From Gilvibacter sediminis (GTDB lineage: Bacteria; Bacteroidota; Bacteroidia; Flavobacteriales; Flavobacteriaceae): a DNA stretch of 64,000 bases. Position numbers and translations under genes: made by a program. The notes under the pieces were generated by a model. The model ran no database searches. It saw only the letters and a list, made by a program, of their open reading frames with translations, and was not told the DNA's origin. Positions 9,285 to 17,810 of this stretch are shown in pieces (within the stretch, counting starts at the first letter, position 1; every line of letters starts with the position of its first letter). The DNA is taken from assembly GCF_028561565.1 (NCBI RefSeq), contig NZ_JAQQTE010000022.1, forward strand, positions 276,456-340,455, read 5' to 3'.

Positions 9285-10463
9285 ATGAACTATATACTCT
9301 TTGACGGCTCCGTGCGTGATCAATTATTGCCATTCACCTTTACGCGGCCTGTAGCAGATATACGCGTCGGAATCCTTACGATCCGTGAAAAATGGGAACA
9401 TGTATTGGGTTATACCACGACAACCGTTACAGAGGATTATTTGTCAGATAAGTTTCCCATGGTGGAGATGGAGGCCAATATTCTGATCAATGGCTCCTTT
9501 TTACCCTCAGACAATCTCGCGACTATTGTAAAAGGTTTGCAACCAGGACAAGCTTTATTCTATGATGACGAGCCTTTGGCATTCTTCGCGGCTGAGGGAG
9601 AGGAAGTAGATTTTGACGCCGCTGAGGTGATTCAGTATAGCTATGATGATGTGATTCGCATTGCCAACACCTGGGACATCTTTAAGCACAATGGCGCTGC
9701 CATAGCCCGAGATTTTGCTTGGCTTACTCAGGATAAGCAATCCCAGGCTTTAGGAGACGGAGTTCATGTTATAGGCGACCCTGATTTGGTATTTGTTGAG
9801 GAAGGTGCCAAGGTGTATCTCGCCTCATTGAATACTACTGACGGACCAATTTACATAGGAAAAGACGCAGAGGTCATGGAAGCTTGTGCTATTCGTGGGC
9901 CCTTTGCGCTTTGCGAACATGCTACCTTGAAAATGGGGGCTAAGATCTATGGCGGAACCACGGTAGGACCACACTGTAAAGTTGGAGGAGAGGTAAATAA
10001 TTCTGTTCTCTTTGCTTACAGCAATAAAGGACATGACGGTTTTTTAGGTAATTCCGTTTTAGGAGAATGGTGCAATATGGGTGCAGATTCTAACAACTCC
10101 AATTTAAAGAATAACTACGCTCCTGTGCGCCTTTGGGATTACAGTACTGAAGGCTTTGCCAAAACAGGGCTGCAATTTTGTGGCCTGATGATGGGAGATC
10201 ACTCCAAATGTGGTATCAATACCATGTTTAACACAGGAACTGTCGTAGGAGTTAGTGCTAATATCTATGGCGGAGGTTTTCCGCGTAATTTTATTCCGAG
10301 TTACAGCTGGGGCGGTTCTTCAGGCATGGTGACCTACAAGACCAACAAGGCTTTTGAAACTGCTAAAGCCATGATGGGACGTAGAAATGTAGAGTTCACA
10401 GAAGCGGACCAAAAGATCATGGAAGAAGTCTTTCAACAGACCGCCAAATGGCGCCGGGATTAG
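9285..10463 (+). CDS. GlmU-like protein (alternative UDP-GlcNAc pyrophosphorylase/acetyltransferase family)
   Basis: A 392-residue cytoplasmic protein. The N-terminal part (MNYILFDGSVRDQLLPFTFTRP) is the reduced nucleotidyltransferase-like domain of the Bacteroidota GlmU-family proteins. From about residue 180 onward the sequence shows left-handed beta-helix hexapeptide repeats (GKDAEVMEACAIRGP, GAKIYGGTTVGPHCKVGG) typical of acyltransferases. The conserved C-terminal segment contains LMMGDHSKCGINTMFNTGTVVG. Canonical GlmU has the same domain order and makes UDP-GlcNAc for peptidoglycan and LPS. This family is annotated with both activities, though I see no classical LAAGxGTRM loop in the N-domain. 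It is monocistronic, with the L31 terminator upstream. Confidence 0.8.
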   Translation: MNYILFDGSVRDQLLPFTFTRPVADIRVGILTIREKWEHVLGYTTTTVTEDYLSDKFPMVEMEANILINGSFLPSDNLATIVKGLQPGQALFYDDEPLAFFAAEGEEVDFDAAEVIQYSYDDVIRIANTWDIFKHNGAAIARDFAWLTQDKQSQALGDGVHVIGDPDLVFVEEGAKVYLASLNTTDGPIYIGKDAEVMEACAIRGPFALCEHATLKMGAKIYGGTTVGPHCKVGGEVNNSVLFAYSNKGHDGFLGNSVLGEWCNMGADSNNSNLKNNYAPVRLWDYSTEGFAKTGLQFCGLMMGDHSKCGINTMFNTGTVVGVSANIYGGGFPRNFIPSYSWGGSSGMVTYKTNKAFETAKAMMGRRNVEFTEADQKIMEEVFQQTAKWRRD

Positions 10464-10538
10464 GTTTTTTGCTTACGTAAGCCAACAGGATAATGCTTGG
10501 TTATTAGACCATTATACTGCATTTGAATATAATTAGCC

Positions 10539-11204
10539 ATGAGTAGATATTCATTTTTAATAGTACTGTTAATTACGGTTAGTTGCGGTAAAAGAGTTTA
10601 TCCAGTTTTAGAAAACAAGACTCTTGTCGATATTACGAATGAATTACAAGAAGATGTTTTGCTAGGAGAAAATATTAACTTTTTCTTTCTTAAATGTGAG
10701 GATTCTTTTGTTGAAAACTACGGAATAGCGGCTATTTATGCTAATACTTTAAACGACCTAAAAACGGGTGATTATTATATTAATTCACCAATTTATCTTT
10801 CATGGATATACAGCTTTCCACCGAGCTATTACTTCATTTATAAAGATAAGCCAGTTCTGGTATATGCCAGAAAGGAGGGTTTTGCTAATCCAAATTTGTA
10901 CACTCAAGCGCAAACAGAATTATTTGCAAAATATCTTATGGATGATTGGAATTACTATTATCAGTCAACTGAGAAGTCTCAGTATCCTTTAGAGTCTTGG
11001 GATGGCTGGTATCGAGGCAATACCGATTTTATTATGAGACACCCAGATAAAGTAAAAGTGAAAAAGAATATTCCACAAGTGATAAAATACTTTGAATTTG
11101 ACGCTTATGACTATACTCAGCCAAATGAGAATTACAATTTTTATCAAGATCTTAAAATCGAAGAATTAAGACTGAGAAAGGCAGATACTATATTTTTAAA
11201 GTAA
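10539..11204 (+). CDS. hypothetical AT-rich lipoprotein
   Basis: A 221-residue protein with a lipoprotein signal: MSRYSFLIVLLITVSC, with Cys at residue 16. It is Tyr- and Asn-rich, and I recognise no family. Base composition is visibly lower in G+C than its neighbours: bases 10561-10620 hold 19 G/C out of 60, against about half in carB. That suggests a recent arrival or an orphan gene. It stands alone, 75 bases after the GlmU-like gene, with a possible terminator about 160 bases downstream. An aromatic-rich stretch (SWIYSFPPSYYFIYK) around residue 90 suggests beta structure. Function unknown. Confidence 0.7.
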   Translation: MSRYSFLIVLLITVSCGKRVYPVLENKTLVDITNELQEDVLLGENINFFFLKCEDSFVENYGIAAIYANTLNDLKTGDYYINSPIYLSWIYSFPPSYYFIYKDKPVLVYARKEGFANPNLYTQAQTELFAKYLMDDWNYYYQSTEKSQYPLESWDGWYRGNTDFIMRHPDKVKVKKNIPQVIKYFEFDAYDYTQPNENYNFYQDLKIEELRLRKADTIFLK

Positions 11205-11361
11205 TCAAAGCTAAGAGCAAGTCACCATCTCAATTTAATTTCTAGCGAATTTATAGGGATAAACGGATTTCTTGTATTCAAATAATCACTTCATTGGATT
11301 TATAAACACGTGGCAAAAGTTTTTTTAAGGCAGAAATAAATGCACTAATTTTAATTGGGGA

Positions 11362-11388
11362 GGGGTTGGAAACCCCCGTATTTTTTTT
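11362..11388 (+). terminator. possible intrinsic terminator
   Basis: The stem GGGGTT/AACCCC with a 3-base loop is followed by four bases and then eight T. It lies 158 bases after the orphan lipoprotein. A second, AT-rich hairpin (TTTTGGTTT with AAACCAAAA) follows immediately. I see nothing else in the 244-base gap. Confidence 0.4.
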
Positions 11389-11448
11389 GGTTTCTATTTC
11401 AAAACCAAAAGCCGCTATTAACCTTGTTATCATCCAAAAAATGTAAGT

Positions 11449-11724
11449 CTAGCGCACAAACATCATATAATAGAAAAAGCCTAGAATCACTGAAAAGATC
11501 ACACTAAAGACAAACAACTGTTTTAAAAATAGCTTTCTGCGAGCTTCTTTGACCTTCTTTGTAAAGGCCTCCATCTGTGCTGGAGTGAATTTTTTATGAT
11601 CCTCAAACTTGCCGTAGGTGCCGGGCTTATACACCTGTCCGTCATCAAATCGAGACTTGCGTTCCCGTTTGTTGTTTTTCAAAGAGGTAATCATGGCCTG
11701 AACGGCACCACCAAAAAAAGCCAT
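11449..11724 (-). CDS. small membrane protein of unknown function
   Basis: A 91-residue protein starting at the ATG of MAFFGGAVQAM; a TTG two codons earlier is less likely. A basic, charged middle region (SLKNNKRERKSRFDD) is followed by an amphipathic Lys-rich stretch. The single C-terminal transmembrane helix (about residues 68-90, LFVFSVIFSVILGFFYYM) is followed by only two or three residues, so the protein is probably tail-anchored with its bulk in the cytoplasm. It resembles conserved small proteins of marine flavobacteria, but I cannot name a family. The gene lies 20 bases downstream of the peptide-binding lipoprotein gene on the same strand. Confidence 0.65.
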   Translation of the reverse strand: MAFFGGAVQAMITSLKNNKRERKSRFDDGQVYKPGTYGKFEDHKKFTPAQMEAFTKKVKEARRKLFLKQLFVFSVIFSVILGFFYYMMFVR

Positions 11725-11744
11725 AGGCAAGCAATTATATTATC

Positions 11745-13412
11745 TCAATTCTTTCTAACCCGCTTCAATACTAAGAAGTTCTGCGGGTTGATTCCTAAGC
11801 CTTCCACGTCTTTACTGACAAAGCGCAAGGCCATATCGTAATATAAGGGTACTACAGGAGCCTGATTTGTTACAATAGAATCCAGTTTTTTGTAGAGTAT
11901 CTGCCGATCCGCGATCTCTGGAACATTCAATGCCACTTGATACAAACTGTCAAAAACAACACTCTTAAAGTGGGTGTAATTAGGGCCGTTGGGTGTGAAG
12001 TTTTTACTGTAGAAGAGGGAGAGGTAATTTTCGGCATCTGGGTAATCCGCGATCCAACTGGCTCTAAAAATGTTGAGTTCTCCACTGGACTTCATTTGGC
12101 GTAGGGTAGAGGGTGGCATCACTTCTATTTTGACACCTATGCCAATTTTCTCCAATTCGCGTTGAATGTATTCACAAAAGTCCAAATACTGGCTGTTAGT
12201 TCCAATAGTGATCTTGGGCTGCATATCACCCGTCTCCTTCTTGTATTGCTCCAAAAGCTCCAAAGCCTTTTCTGGGTTGTAGTTGTAGCCTATTGCTTCG
12301 TTATAACCTGCAAGACCCTTGGGAATAAAGCCGTGTTCCGCGGGAATACCAACACCATTGCGCAGATAAGTGATCATTTTTTGACGATCAAACCCGTAAT
12401 TTATCGCCTGTCTAAGCACTTTTGATTGTAATATACTCGTGCTGTCCCCCATGAACAGGCCCAAATATTCCGTATTTAAAAATGGACTCTTCAGCAGGGT
12501 AACGCGATCTTCATATTTAGGGCGGAGTTTACCATCAGCAGTGAGGATTTCATCCTTATAGGAATTATCCAAACTGTTCACCATATCCAAATTTCCTTGC
12601 ACAAACTGTAGGAACTCACTTTGCTTGTCAGGCAAAAAAGTAATGGCCACAGCCTCTAGGTAGGGCAGCTTATTCCCTGTGCTGTCGGTTTCAAAGTAAT
12701 TCGGGTTTTTACGCAAAACCAATTTCACATTCTCCTCCCAGAGTTTGAAGGTAAAGGGTCCCGTTCCAACCGGATGTTTTCTAAAGTCGTTTTGATAATA
12801 GTCTATCGCCTCTTTTGGAACTACTGAAAAGTAGCGCATCCCCAGCATTCCTAAAAAAGGAGGAAAGGCTTCTTTGAGTTTTATATTGACCACTGTATCG
12901 TTGATGGCACTGATCTCATCTACAGGGTTCATTACCCAACGCCCTGGAGAGGCGATCGTTGGATCAATGAGTCGATTAAAACTGTAAACAAAGTCTGATG
13001 CCACAACCGCTCTGGTCTTTTTTGAGCCAAAAGCGGCATCCTCATGGAAATAAACATCAGATCGCAGTGTAAAGCTATAGGTGAAGGTACTGTCGTTATA
13101 GGTCCAAGATTTGGCAATATCCGGTTGAATATTCAAAGCATCATCCAGCTGTATCAACCCATTGAACAATTGGTTAGCGGGCCAAATATTGGCGGGATTC
13201 CTTGCAAAAGCAGGATCTAAGGAAGAAATATTGCTGTGCTCGTTGTAGCGAAAAACAAGATGATCACGGTTAGAATCAGCTTCTGAACTGCATCCCAACA
13301 CACTAAAAATCAGCAGTAAAACACTCAAAACATAAAGTGCAGATATCCCGACCTTTAATTTTAAGTTCCTGTAATTTAGTTGTAATTTTGCCCGCTGAAT
13401 CTGCATATGCAT
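11745..13412 (-). CDS. ABC transporter substrate-binding lipoprotein, SBP family 5 (peptide type)
   Basis: A 555-residue binding protein of the OppA/DppA group. The lipobox (SVLGC) is followed by family-5 features: RYNEHSNISSLDPAFA near the mature N-terminus, LNIQPDIAKSW, the TYSFTLRSDVYFHED segment and the VGTGPFTF motif. Such lipoproteins capture oligopeptides (or nickel/haem) for an OppBCDF-type transporter; no permease genes are adjacent, so partners must lie elsewhere. The ATG of MHMQIQ is taken as start because an upstream TTG would extend the gene through the divergent mtaB start region. Even so, the signal peptide has an unusually long n-region (about 20 residues). Confidence 0.88.
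   Translation of the reverse strand: MHMQIQRAKLQLNYRNLKLKVGISALYVLSVLLLIFSVLGCSSEADSNRDHLVFRYNEHSNISSLDPAFARNPANIWPANQLFNGLIQLDDALNIQPDIAKSWTYNDSTFTYSFTLRSDVYFHEDAAFGSKKTRAVVASDFVYSFNRLIDPTIASPGRWVMNPVDEISAINDTVVNIKLKEAFPPFLGMLGMRYFSVVPKEAIDYYQNDFRKHPVGTGPFTFKLWEENVKLVLRKNPNYFETDSTGNKLPYLEAVAITFLPDKQSEFLQFVQGNLDMVNSLDNSYKDEILTADGKLRPKYEDRVTLLKSPFLNTEYLGLFMGDSTSILQSKVLRQAINYGFDRQKMITYLRNGVGIPAEHGFIPKGLAGYNEAIGYNYNPEKALELLEQYKKETGDMQPKITIGTNSQYLDFCEYIQRELEKIGIGVKIEVMPPSTLRQMKSSGELNIFRASWIADYPDAENYLSLFYSKNFTPNGPNYTHFKSVVFDSLYQVALNVPEIADRQILYKKLDSIVTNQAPVVPLYYDMALRFVSKDVEGLGINPQNFLVLKRVRKN
13383..13390 (+). promoter_or_regulatory. -7 box TAATTTTG for mtaB
   Basis: A perfect TAnnTTTG, 54 bases before the mtaB start. 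No TTG lies at the -33 distance. It lies inside the first codons of the divergent binding-protein gene. Confidence 0.4.
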
Positions 13413-13444
13413 ATGCCGATAAAGATAATAAATAGCCTGTTGAT

Positions 13445-14797
13445 TTGTCTTTAAAAGTTGCACATAAAAAGAAGCCGAAAGTAGCTTTTCACACCCTAGG
13501 TTGTAAGTTGAACTTCTCAGAAACCTCGACTATTGCTCGTGGTTTTGTCCAAGAGGGGTTTGAGCGTGTGGACTTTGGTGAATCTGCAGATATCTATGTG
13601 ATTAATACCTGTTCGGTTACTGAGAATGCAGACAAGCGCTTTAAAACCATTGTCAAGCAAGCTCAGAAATCCAACCCTGAAGCCTTTGTGGCAGCCATAG
13701 GTTGTTATGCGCAATTGAAGCCACGAGAATTAGCCGATGTTCACGGTGTAGACTTGGTTCTCGGGGCTACGGAGAAATTCAAACTGTTGGATTATATCAA
13801 TGATCTCAGCAAGAACGATTACGGTCAAGTGCATTCCTGTGAGATCAACGAGGCAGATTTTTATGTAGGTTCATATGCCATAGGCGATAGAACCCGTGCT
13901 TTTCTGAAAGTACAGGACGGCTGTGATTATAAGTGTACCTATTGCACCATTCCTTTAGCAAGAGGGATTTCTAGAAGTGATACCCTTGAAAACGTTTTGA
14001 ACAATGCTGCGGAGATCGCCTCCAAAGACATTAAAGAAATTGTTTTGACTGGGGTAAACGTCGGTGATTATGGCAAGGGAGAGTTTGGCAATAAGAAGCA
14101 CGAGCACACCTTTTTGGATCTGGTGAAGGCCTTGGATGAGGTTCCCGGAATTCACCGATTGCGTATTTCTTCCATCGAGCCAAACTTGCTTAAGAACGAG
14201 ACCATAGACTTTGTGGCGCGTTCTAATAGCTTTGTGCCGCATTTCCACATTCCATTGCAAAGCGGTAGCGATGCGCTTTTAAAACGCATGAAAAGACGTT
14301 ATCTAACGCCTTTGTATACGGAACGTGTGGCGCGAATTCGCGAGGTGATGCCAGATGCCTGTATTGGGGTGGATGTCATTGTTGGTTTCCCTGGGGAGAC
14401 TGAGGAGCACTTCTTGGAGACCTACAACTACTTGAATGAGTTAGATATTTCTTATTTGCACGTATTTACTTATTCGGAGCGTGACAATACGGAAGCGGCT
14501 AGCATGTCAGATCCAGTGCCGAAAAAGATTCGCTCTAAACGATCACGCATGTTGCGTGGTCTTTCGGTAAAGAAGCGTCGGGCGTTTTATGAATCTCAAT
14601 TGGGAACTTCTAGAACTGTTTTGTTTGAAGGCGAGAATAAATCAGGCTATATCCACGGTTTTACAGAAAACTACGTAAAGGTCCGCATGCCTTGGGATCC
14701 GGCACTAGTCAACACCTTGCATCAGGTTCAGCTGAGCGAGATTGATGAAGAAGGATTTGTGCGTTTTGAGTTACTCCGAGAGGCCGGCGTGGGTTAG
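13445..14797 (+). CDS. mtaB: tRNA t6A37 methylthiotransferase MtaB
   Basis: A 450-residue radical-SAM enzyme that converts t6A to ms2t6A at position 37 of ANN-decoding tRNAs. The UPF0004 domain has three cluster-binding Cys (C20 in TLGCKLNFSE, C56 and C87). The radical SAM cluster follows as C160-x3-C164-x2-C167 (GCDYKCTYC), and a C-terminal TRAM-like domain follows in turn. TLGCKLN is the MtaB signature, separating it from MiaB and RimO. The start is a TTG; an in-frame stop lies four codons upstream and no ATG is available before the conserved region. It is divergent from the peptide-binding lipoprotein gene. Confidence 0.93.
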   Translation: MSLKVAHKKKPKVAFHTLGCKLNFSETSTIARGFVQEGFERVDFGESADIYVINTCSVTENADKRFKTIVKQAQKSNPEAFVAAIGCYAQLKPRELADVHGVDLVLGATEKFKLLDYINDLSKNDYGQVHSCEINEADFYVGSYAIGDRTRAFLKVQDGCDYKCTYCTIPLARGISRSDTLENVLNNAAEIASKDIKEIVLTGVNVGDYGKGEFGNKKHEHTFLDLVKALDEVPGIHRLRISSIEPNLLKNETIDFVARSNSFVPHFHIPLQSGSDALLKRMKRRYLTPLYTERVARIREVMPDACIGVDVIVGFPGETEEHFLETYNYLNELDISYLHVFTYSERDNTEAASMSDPVPKKIRSKRSRMLRGLSVKKRRAFYESQLGTSRTVLFEGENKSGYIHGFTENYVKVRMPWDPALVNTLHQVQLSEIDEEGFVRFELLREAGVG

Positions 14798-15096
14798 ATG
14801 GATATTCCTACGGGGAGTAGATCTTTGTAGATTCTTCTGTTTTTTCGCATAAAAGATGCGATCTCAGGACTTGTTGGAACCAAGCGGATATTTCGGTCTT
14901 CCACTTCTTTAAAAACAGCTTTGATAAAAATATCTCGGAAACCTTGTTCCTCCATATCTTCAGGCATATAGTATTTGGTAAGGAAGATTTTTCTCTCCTG
15001 AAGAGAATATTCAATTCTAGCCATATTATCACCAACCTCAAGTTCAAACTGTCTTAAAAATTCATTGTCGTGGATTTCTACGTCTTCAATCATCAT
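14794..15096 (-). CDS. small GNAT-like protein (YjdJ type), degenerate cofactor loop
   Basis: A 100-residue protein aligning by eye with the short YjdJ-type N-acetyltransferases. It has an N-terminal beta pair (FELEVGDNMARIEYSL), the beta strand KIFLTKYYMPEDMEEQG, a helix (DIFIKAVFKEVEDRNIR), then LVPTSPEIASFMRKN. In active members the loop before that helix reads R/Q-x-x-G-x-G/A and binds acetyl-CoA; here it is EEQGFRD, lacking the second Gly. It may be inactive or a divergent acyltransferase. It overlaps the mtaB stop by four bases in convergent orientation. The 265-base upstream gap holds a possible -7 box. Confidence 0.7.
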   Translation of the reverse strand: MMIEDVEIHDNEFLRQFELEVGDNMARIEYSLQERKIFLTKYYMPEDMEEQGFRDIFIKAVFKEVEDRNIRLVPTSPEIASFMRKNRRIYKDLLPVGISI

Positions 15097-15308
15097 TTCA
15101 ATTTTTTTAGATTACCAGATGGTCTCGCTGAAACTCTCCAGAGATTTCAGTACCGCTTAGTTTAAGTAAAATTTGGGTTGGTTGCAGATCTCACACCGTT
15201 TTTCAATTTATCCGCTGATAATTAGCTAGTTAGTTAGTCTGTCGTTTGGTGTTAAATCTGTGGTAAAAGCTAGCAAAACTCATTAGAAATATTACTAATT
15301 TTACAGCG

Positions 15309-15316
15309 CAAAGGTA
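15309..15316 (-). promoter_or_regulatory. -7 box TACCTTTG (minus strand)
   Basis: A perfect TAnnTTTG on the minus strand. If used it would give a leader of roughly 200 bases for the GNAT-like gene. It is interleaved with a plus-strand box. Confidence 0.3.
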
Positions 15317-15321
15317 CGAAA

Positions 15322-15329
15322 TATCTTTG
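15322..15329 (+). promoter_or_regulatory. -7 box TATCTTTG for the hydrolase gene
   Basis: A perfect TAnnTTTG, 33 bases before the alpha/beta hydrolase ATG. No TTG is seen at -33. Confidence 0.4.
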
Positions 15330-15361
15330 TTTCTACCCTGATTTTTAACGAGAAACCGCAG

Positions 15362-16039
15362 ATGCATCAAACGCATATACACGTCTACTTGATCCCTGGT
15401 ATGGCGGCTGGACCAGAGATCTTTGAAAACATCCATTTGCCAGCAGATCGCTTTAAGGTCACCATTTTGGAGTGGATGATCCCTGAGGATGATGAATCCT
15501 TAGAAGCCTATGCCAAGCGTATGGCTGATCGCGTTGATGACCCAGCCGGTTATTTAGTTGGTGTTTCTTTTGGTGGAGTAATGGCACAAGAGATGAAGGC
15601 CTTTTTGCCAGATGCCAAGGTGATCATTATATCTAGTGTAAAGTCCAGAGCAGAATTGCCCATGCGATTTTCTTTGGCTAAGAAAAGCAAGATCTATCAG
15701 GTGTTACCTACAGGCTTAGTGGTGAACAGCAGGAATTTAAGGCGATTTGCAATTGGTCCACGTTCCAAAAAGCGCCTAGAGCTCTATGATAAGTTCCTCT
15801 CTGTAAGAAACAAGCAATACTTAGATTGGGCCATAAAAATGATGATCTGTTGGCCTAGAGAGACCGCAGATCCTGATGTAGCTCATATTCATGGGGATAA
15901 GGACATAGTATTCCCTATAAAACACATCGAGGGAGCGGCTGCCATTGCGGGAGGCACGCACGCTATGGTCATTTACAAGGCAAAATCCGTTACAGAACAA
16001 TTAATTAAGCTGTTAAACAAAGGTGAAGTATTGGGCTAA
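15362..16039 (+). CDS. alpha/beta hydrolase
   Basis: A 225-residue cytoplasmic alpha/beta hydrolase without a signal peptide. The first strand ends in LIPGMAAGP (oxyanion region). The nucleophile elbow is GVSFGG with Ser69, an acidic residue lies in HIHGDKD, and the catalytic His is in GGTHAM close to the C-terminus. The lid region between about residues 90 and 150 is rich in Lys/Arg. The substrate is unknown; the family includes esterases and thioesterases. The lytic transglycosylase gene follows 43 bases later on the same strand but has its own promoter-like boxes. Confidence 0.85.
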   Translation: MHQTHIHVYLIPGMAAGPEIFENIHLPADRFKVTILEWMIPEDDESLEAYAKRMADRVDDPAGYLVGVSFGGVMAQEMKAFLPDAKVIIISSVKSRAELPMRFSLAKKSKIYQVLPTGLVVNSRNLRRFAIGPRSKKRLELYDKFLSVRNKQYLDWAIKMMICWPRETADPDVAHIHGDKDIVFPIKHIEGAAAIAGGTHAMVIYKAKSVTEQLIKLLNKGEVLG

Positions 16040-16061
16040 ATGCCGGTATTTGCTATCTTTA
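16031..16061 (+). promoter_or_regulatory. candidate promoter of the transglycosylase gene (TTG-N20-TATCTTTA)
   Basis: TTG at 16031-16033 and TATCTTTA at 16054-16061, one mismatch from TAnnTTTG, are separated by 20 bases. The start codon is 22 bases further on. Confidence 0.4.
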
Positions 16062-16082
16062 TTCTGGGAAAATTAGTGAATC

Positions 16083-17015
16083 ATGAAGAAGTATTACAAA
16101 GCAATAATGTTGGTGTTGGTGGTCTGCTGTGCAGGTCTTATGATCAATGCAGTTCAAGACGCTCCAACCGATGAGAATTTAGAGGTTAAAATTGTAAACG
16201 ATTACAATATCTACGCCTTGCCATTGCCCGATAAAATGAGTTTTGCTGGGGAGGAGGTTCCTCTAAGTGATCCCGATATACGCGAGCGTATGGACCGGGA
16301 GCTTTTGGTCAATACCTATTGGCAGTCCAACGGGCTCTTGATCATGAAACGCGCCAAGCGCTATTTCCCGGTAATTGAACCCCTATTGAAAAAATACGGT
16401 CTTCCGGACGATTTCAAATACCTCGCTGTGGCAGAGAGCGCATTACAAAACAATCGGTCTCCTGCAGGAGCAGCGGGCTTTTGGCACTTTTTGAAATCCA
16501 CGGGTCGTGAGTACGGTCTGGAGATCAATGATTATGTGGACGAACGCTACAACTTGGAGCTTTCCACCAAAGTTGCCGCAGAGTACTTGAAAAAATCCAA
16601 AGAGCGTTTTGGAAGTTGGACCTTGGCTGCTGCTGCGTACAATGCCGGTAATGCGGGGATCAGCAAACAACAAAAGCGTCAAGATGCTTTTGGCAGCTAT
16701 TACGATCTCTTACTTAATGATGAGACGAGCCGTTATCTGTTTAGAATTTTGGCCTTTAAAGAGATCATGAGTAATCCTAAGAAATACGGATTCAATTTTA
16801 GAGAGCAAGACCTGTATCAGCCGATCCCGACTTACGAGGTGGTGATTGATACGGCCATTACAGATATGCCTGCTTTTGCTAAGAAATTCAACATTAATTA
16901 CAAGATCTTAAAGTTGCACAACCCTTGGCTTAGAGATACTTATCTCAAGAATGCTTCACGAAAGAAGTACACCATCACCATTCCTAAAGAGGGCGTGTAC
17001 AGTATGGGGCAGTAA
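16083..17015 (+). CDS. lytic transglycosylase (MltD-like SLT domain)
   Basis: A 310-residue exported protein with an N-terminal hydrophobic segment (residues 7-24, including a CC pair). An SLT domain follows: YLAVAESALQNNRSPAGAAGFWHF with catalytic Glu118, then the AAAAYNAGNAGI motif around 181-193. These enzymes cleave the MurNAc-GlcNAc bond of peptidoglycan to form 1,6-anhydro-MurNAc. The C-terminal region (FAKKFNINYKILKLHNPWLRD and YTITIPKEG) looks like one degenerate LysM-like unit, shorter than the two or more LysM repeats of E. coli MltD. It is convergent with the thioredoxin-like gene, two bases apart. Confidence 0.9.
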   Translation: MKKYYKAIMLVLVVCCAGLMINAVQDAPTDENLEVKIVNDYNIYALPLPDKMSFAGEEVPLSDPDIRERMDRELLVNTYWQSNGLLIMKRAKRYFPVIEPLLKKYGLPDDFKYLAVAESALQNNRSPAGAAGFWHFLKSTGREYGLEINDYVDERYNLELSTKVAAEYLKKSKERFGSWTLAAAAYNAGNAGISKQQKRQDAFGSYYDLLLNDETSRYLFRILAFKEIMSNPKKYGFNFREQDLYQPIPTYEVVIDTAITDMPAFAKKFNINYKILKLHNPWLRDTYLKNASRKKYTITIPKEGVYSMGQ

Positions 17016-17017
17016 CC

Positions 17018-17719
17018 TTAATTCTGACCTAACAATGAGTTTGGGTAAGGAGCTTCCTCTTCAGTGAATAAGAGGGCTATCCCTTTTAAAAAGGAGTCGT
17101 AATTCAAGGAGTAGGAGACCTCGTATTCCTCAGAATAAGGATGAAGTACACCGCGACGCACATCTAGAATCTGTTTGTTGGAAGAAATAAAGAAAGAGGT
17201 TGGAAAGCCTAAACTGTGCTTCATACTAATGATCACGTGATCGTGGATATTCTCTGTCTCGTCAATGTACACCACGTCCATTTTAGGATGGTATTCTTTG
17301 GCCACGGCTTTCACTTGAGCTTTTGTGTTCCAGAATAAGATCACGAAATCAATATAGGGGTGGTATTGTTCCACAACCTTATTGAGTGCTGGGATTTCAC
17401 CGTTTCCAGGCGTACACCAAGATGCATAGGTCATCAAAAAGACAGGCTTCTCGTAATCGTGAAAGTAAACGGTACGCCCTGACAGTTTCTTGAACTTAAA
17501 ATTGTCCATATAACTGTTGATCACCACGTGTTTGACCAGAGAATCGAAAAGGAATGCGCCCCGCTCATAGTCTTTGAGTTCGTAGGCATTGTCTGCGTTT
17601 ATAGCGTATTCTTTGAGCTGTTCTTTAACTTTATAAGAAAATAAGCGTCTTGGGTCTGTCCCTTGAGAGAAGGCCTTTAAACACAATAAAAGAAGCACTA
17701 GGTGTATTAGTTTCACCAT
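17018..17719 (-). CDS. exported thioredoxin-fold (TlpA-like) protein with a single active-site Cys
   Basis: A 233-residue protein with a signal peptide ending near AFSQG. The C-terminal part (about residues 85-215) is a thioredoxin fold: KPVFLMTYASWCTPG, then a FPTSFFISSNKQILD segment containing the cis-Pro (FPTS). Active TlpA proteins have WCxxC; here the motif is WCTPG, so the second Cys is missing and C102 stands alone. It may be non-redox or act by a monothiol route. The N-terminal 80 residues are helical and charged. It is convergent with the transglycosylase gene. Function unknown. Confidence 0.75.
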   Translation of the reverse strand: MVKLIHLVLLLLCLKAFSQGTDPRRLFSYKVKEQLKEYAINADNAYELKDYERGAFLFDSLVKHVVINSYMDNFKFKKLSGRTVYFHDYEKPVFLMTYASWCTPGNGEIPALNKVVEQYHPYIDFVILFWNTKAQVKAVAKEYHPKMDVVYIDETENIHDHVIISMKHSLGFPTSFFISSNKQILDVRRGVLHPYSEEYEVSYSLNYDSFLKGIALLFTEEEAPYPNSLLGQN

Positions 17720-17810
17720 AGGCAGTTAGGGGTAGATTCGTGGGGCAAATTAAGTAAAATCCCTTGATTACCAAATTTTTAGCCCTAGAAAAGAAGTATT
17801 TTTCTTACTT

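Noticed and set aside
10471-10482. GCTTACGTAAGC palindrome after the GlmU-like gene as terminator
   Set aside because: The T run lies on the 5' side of the palindrome and the palindrome leaves no loop, so it does not form a terminator in either direction. It could still be a protein site.
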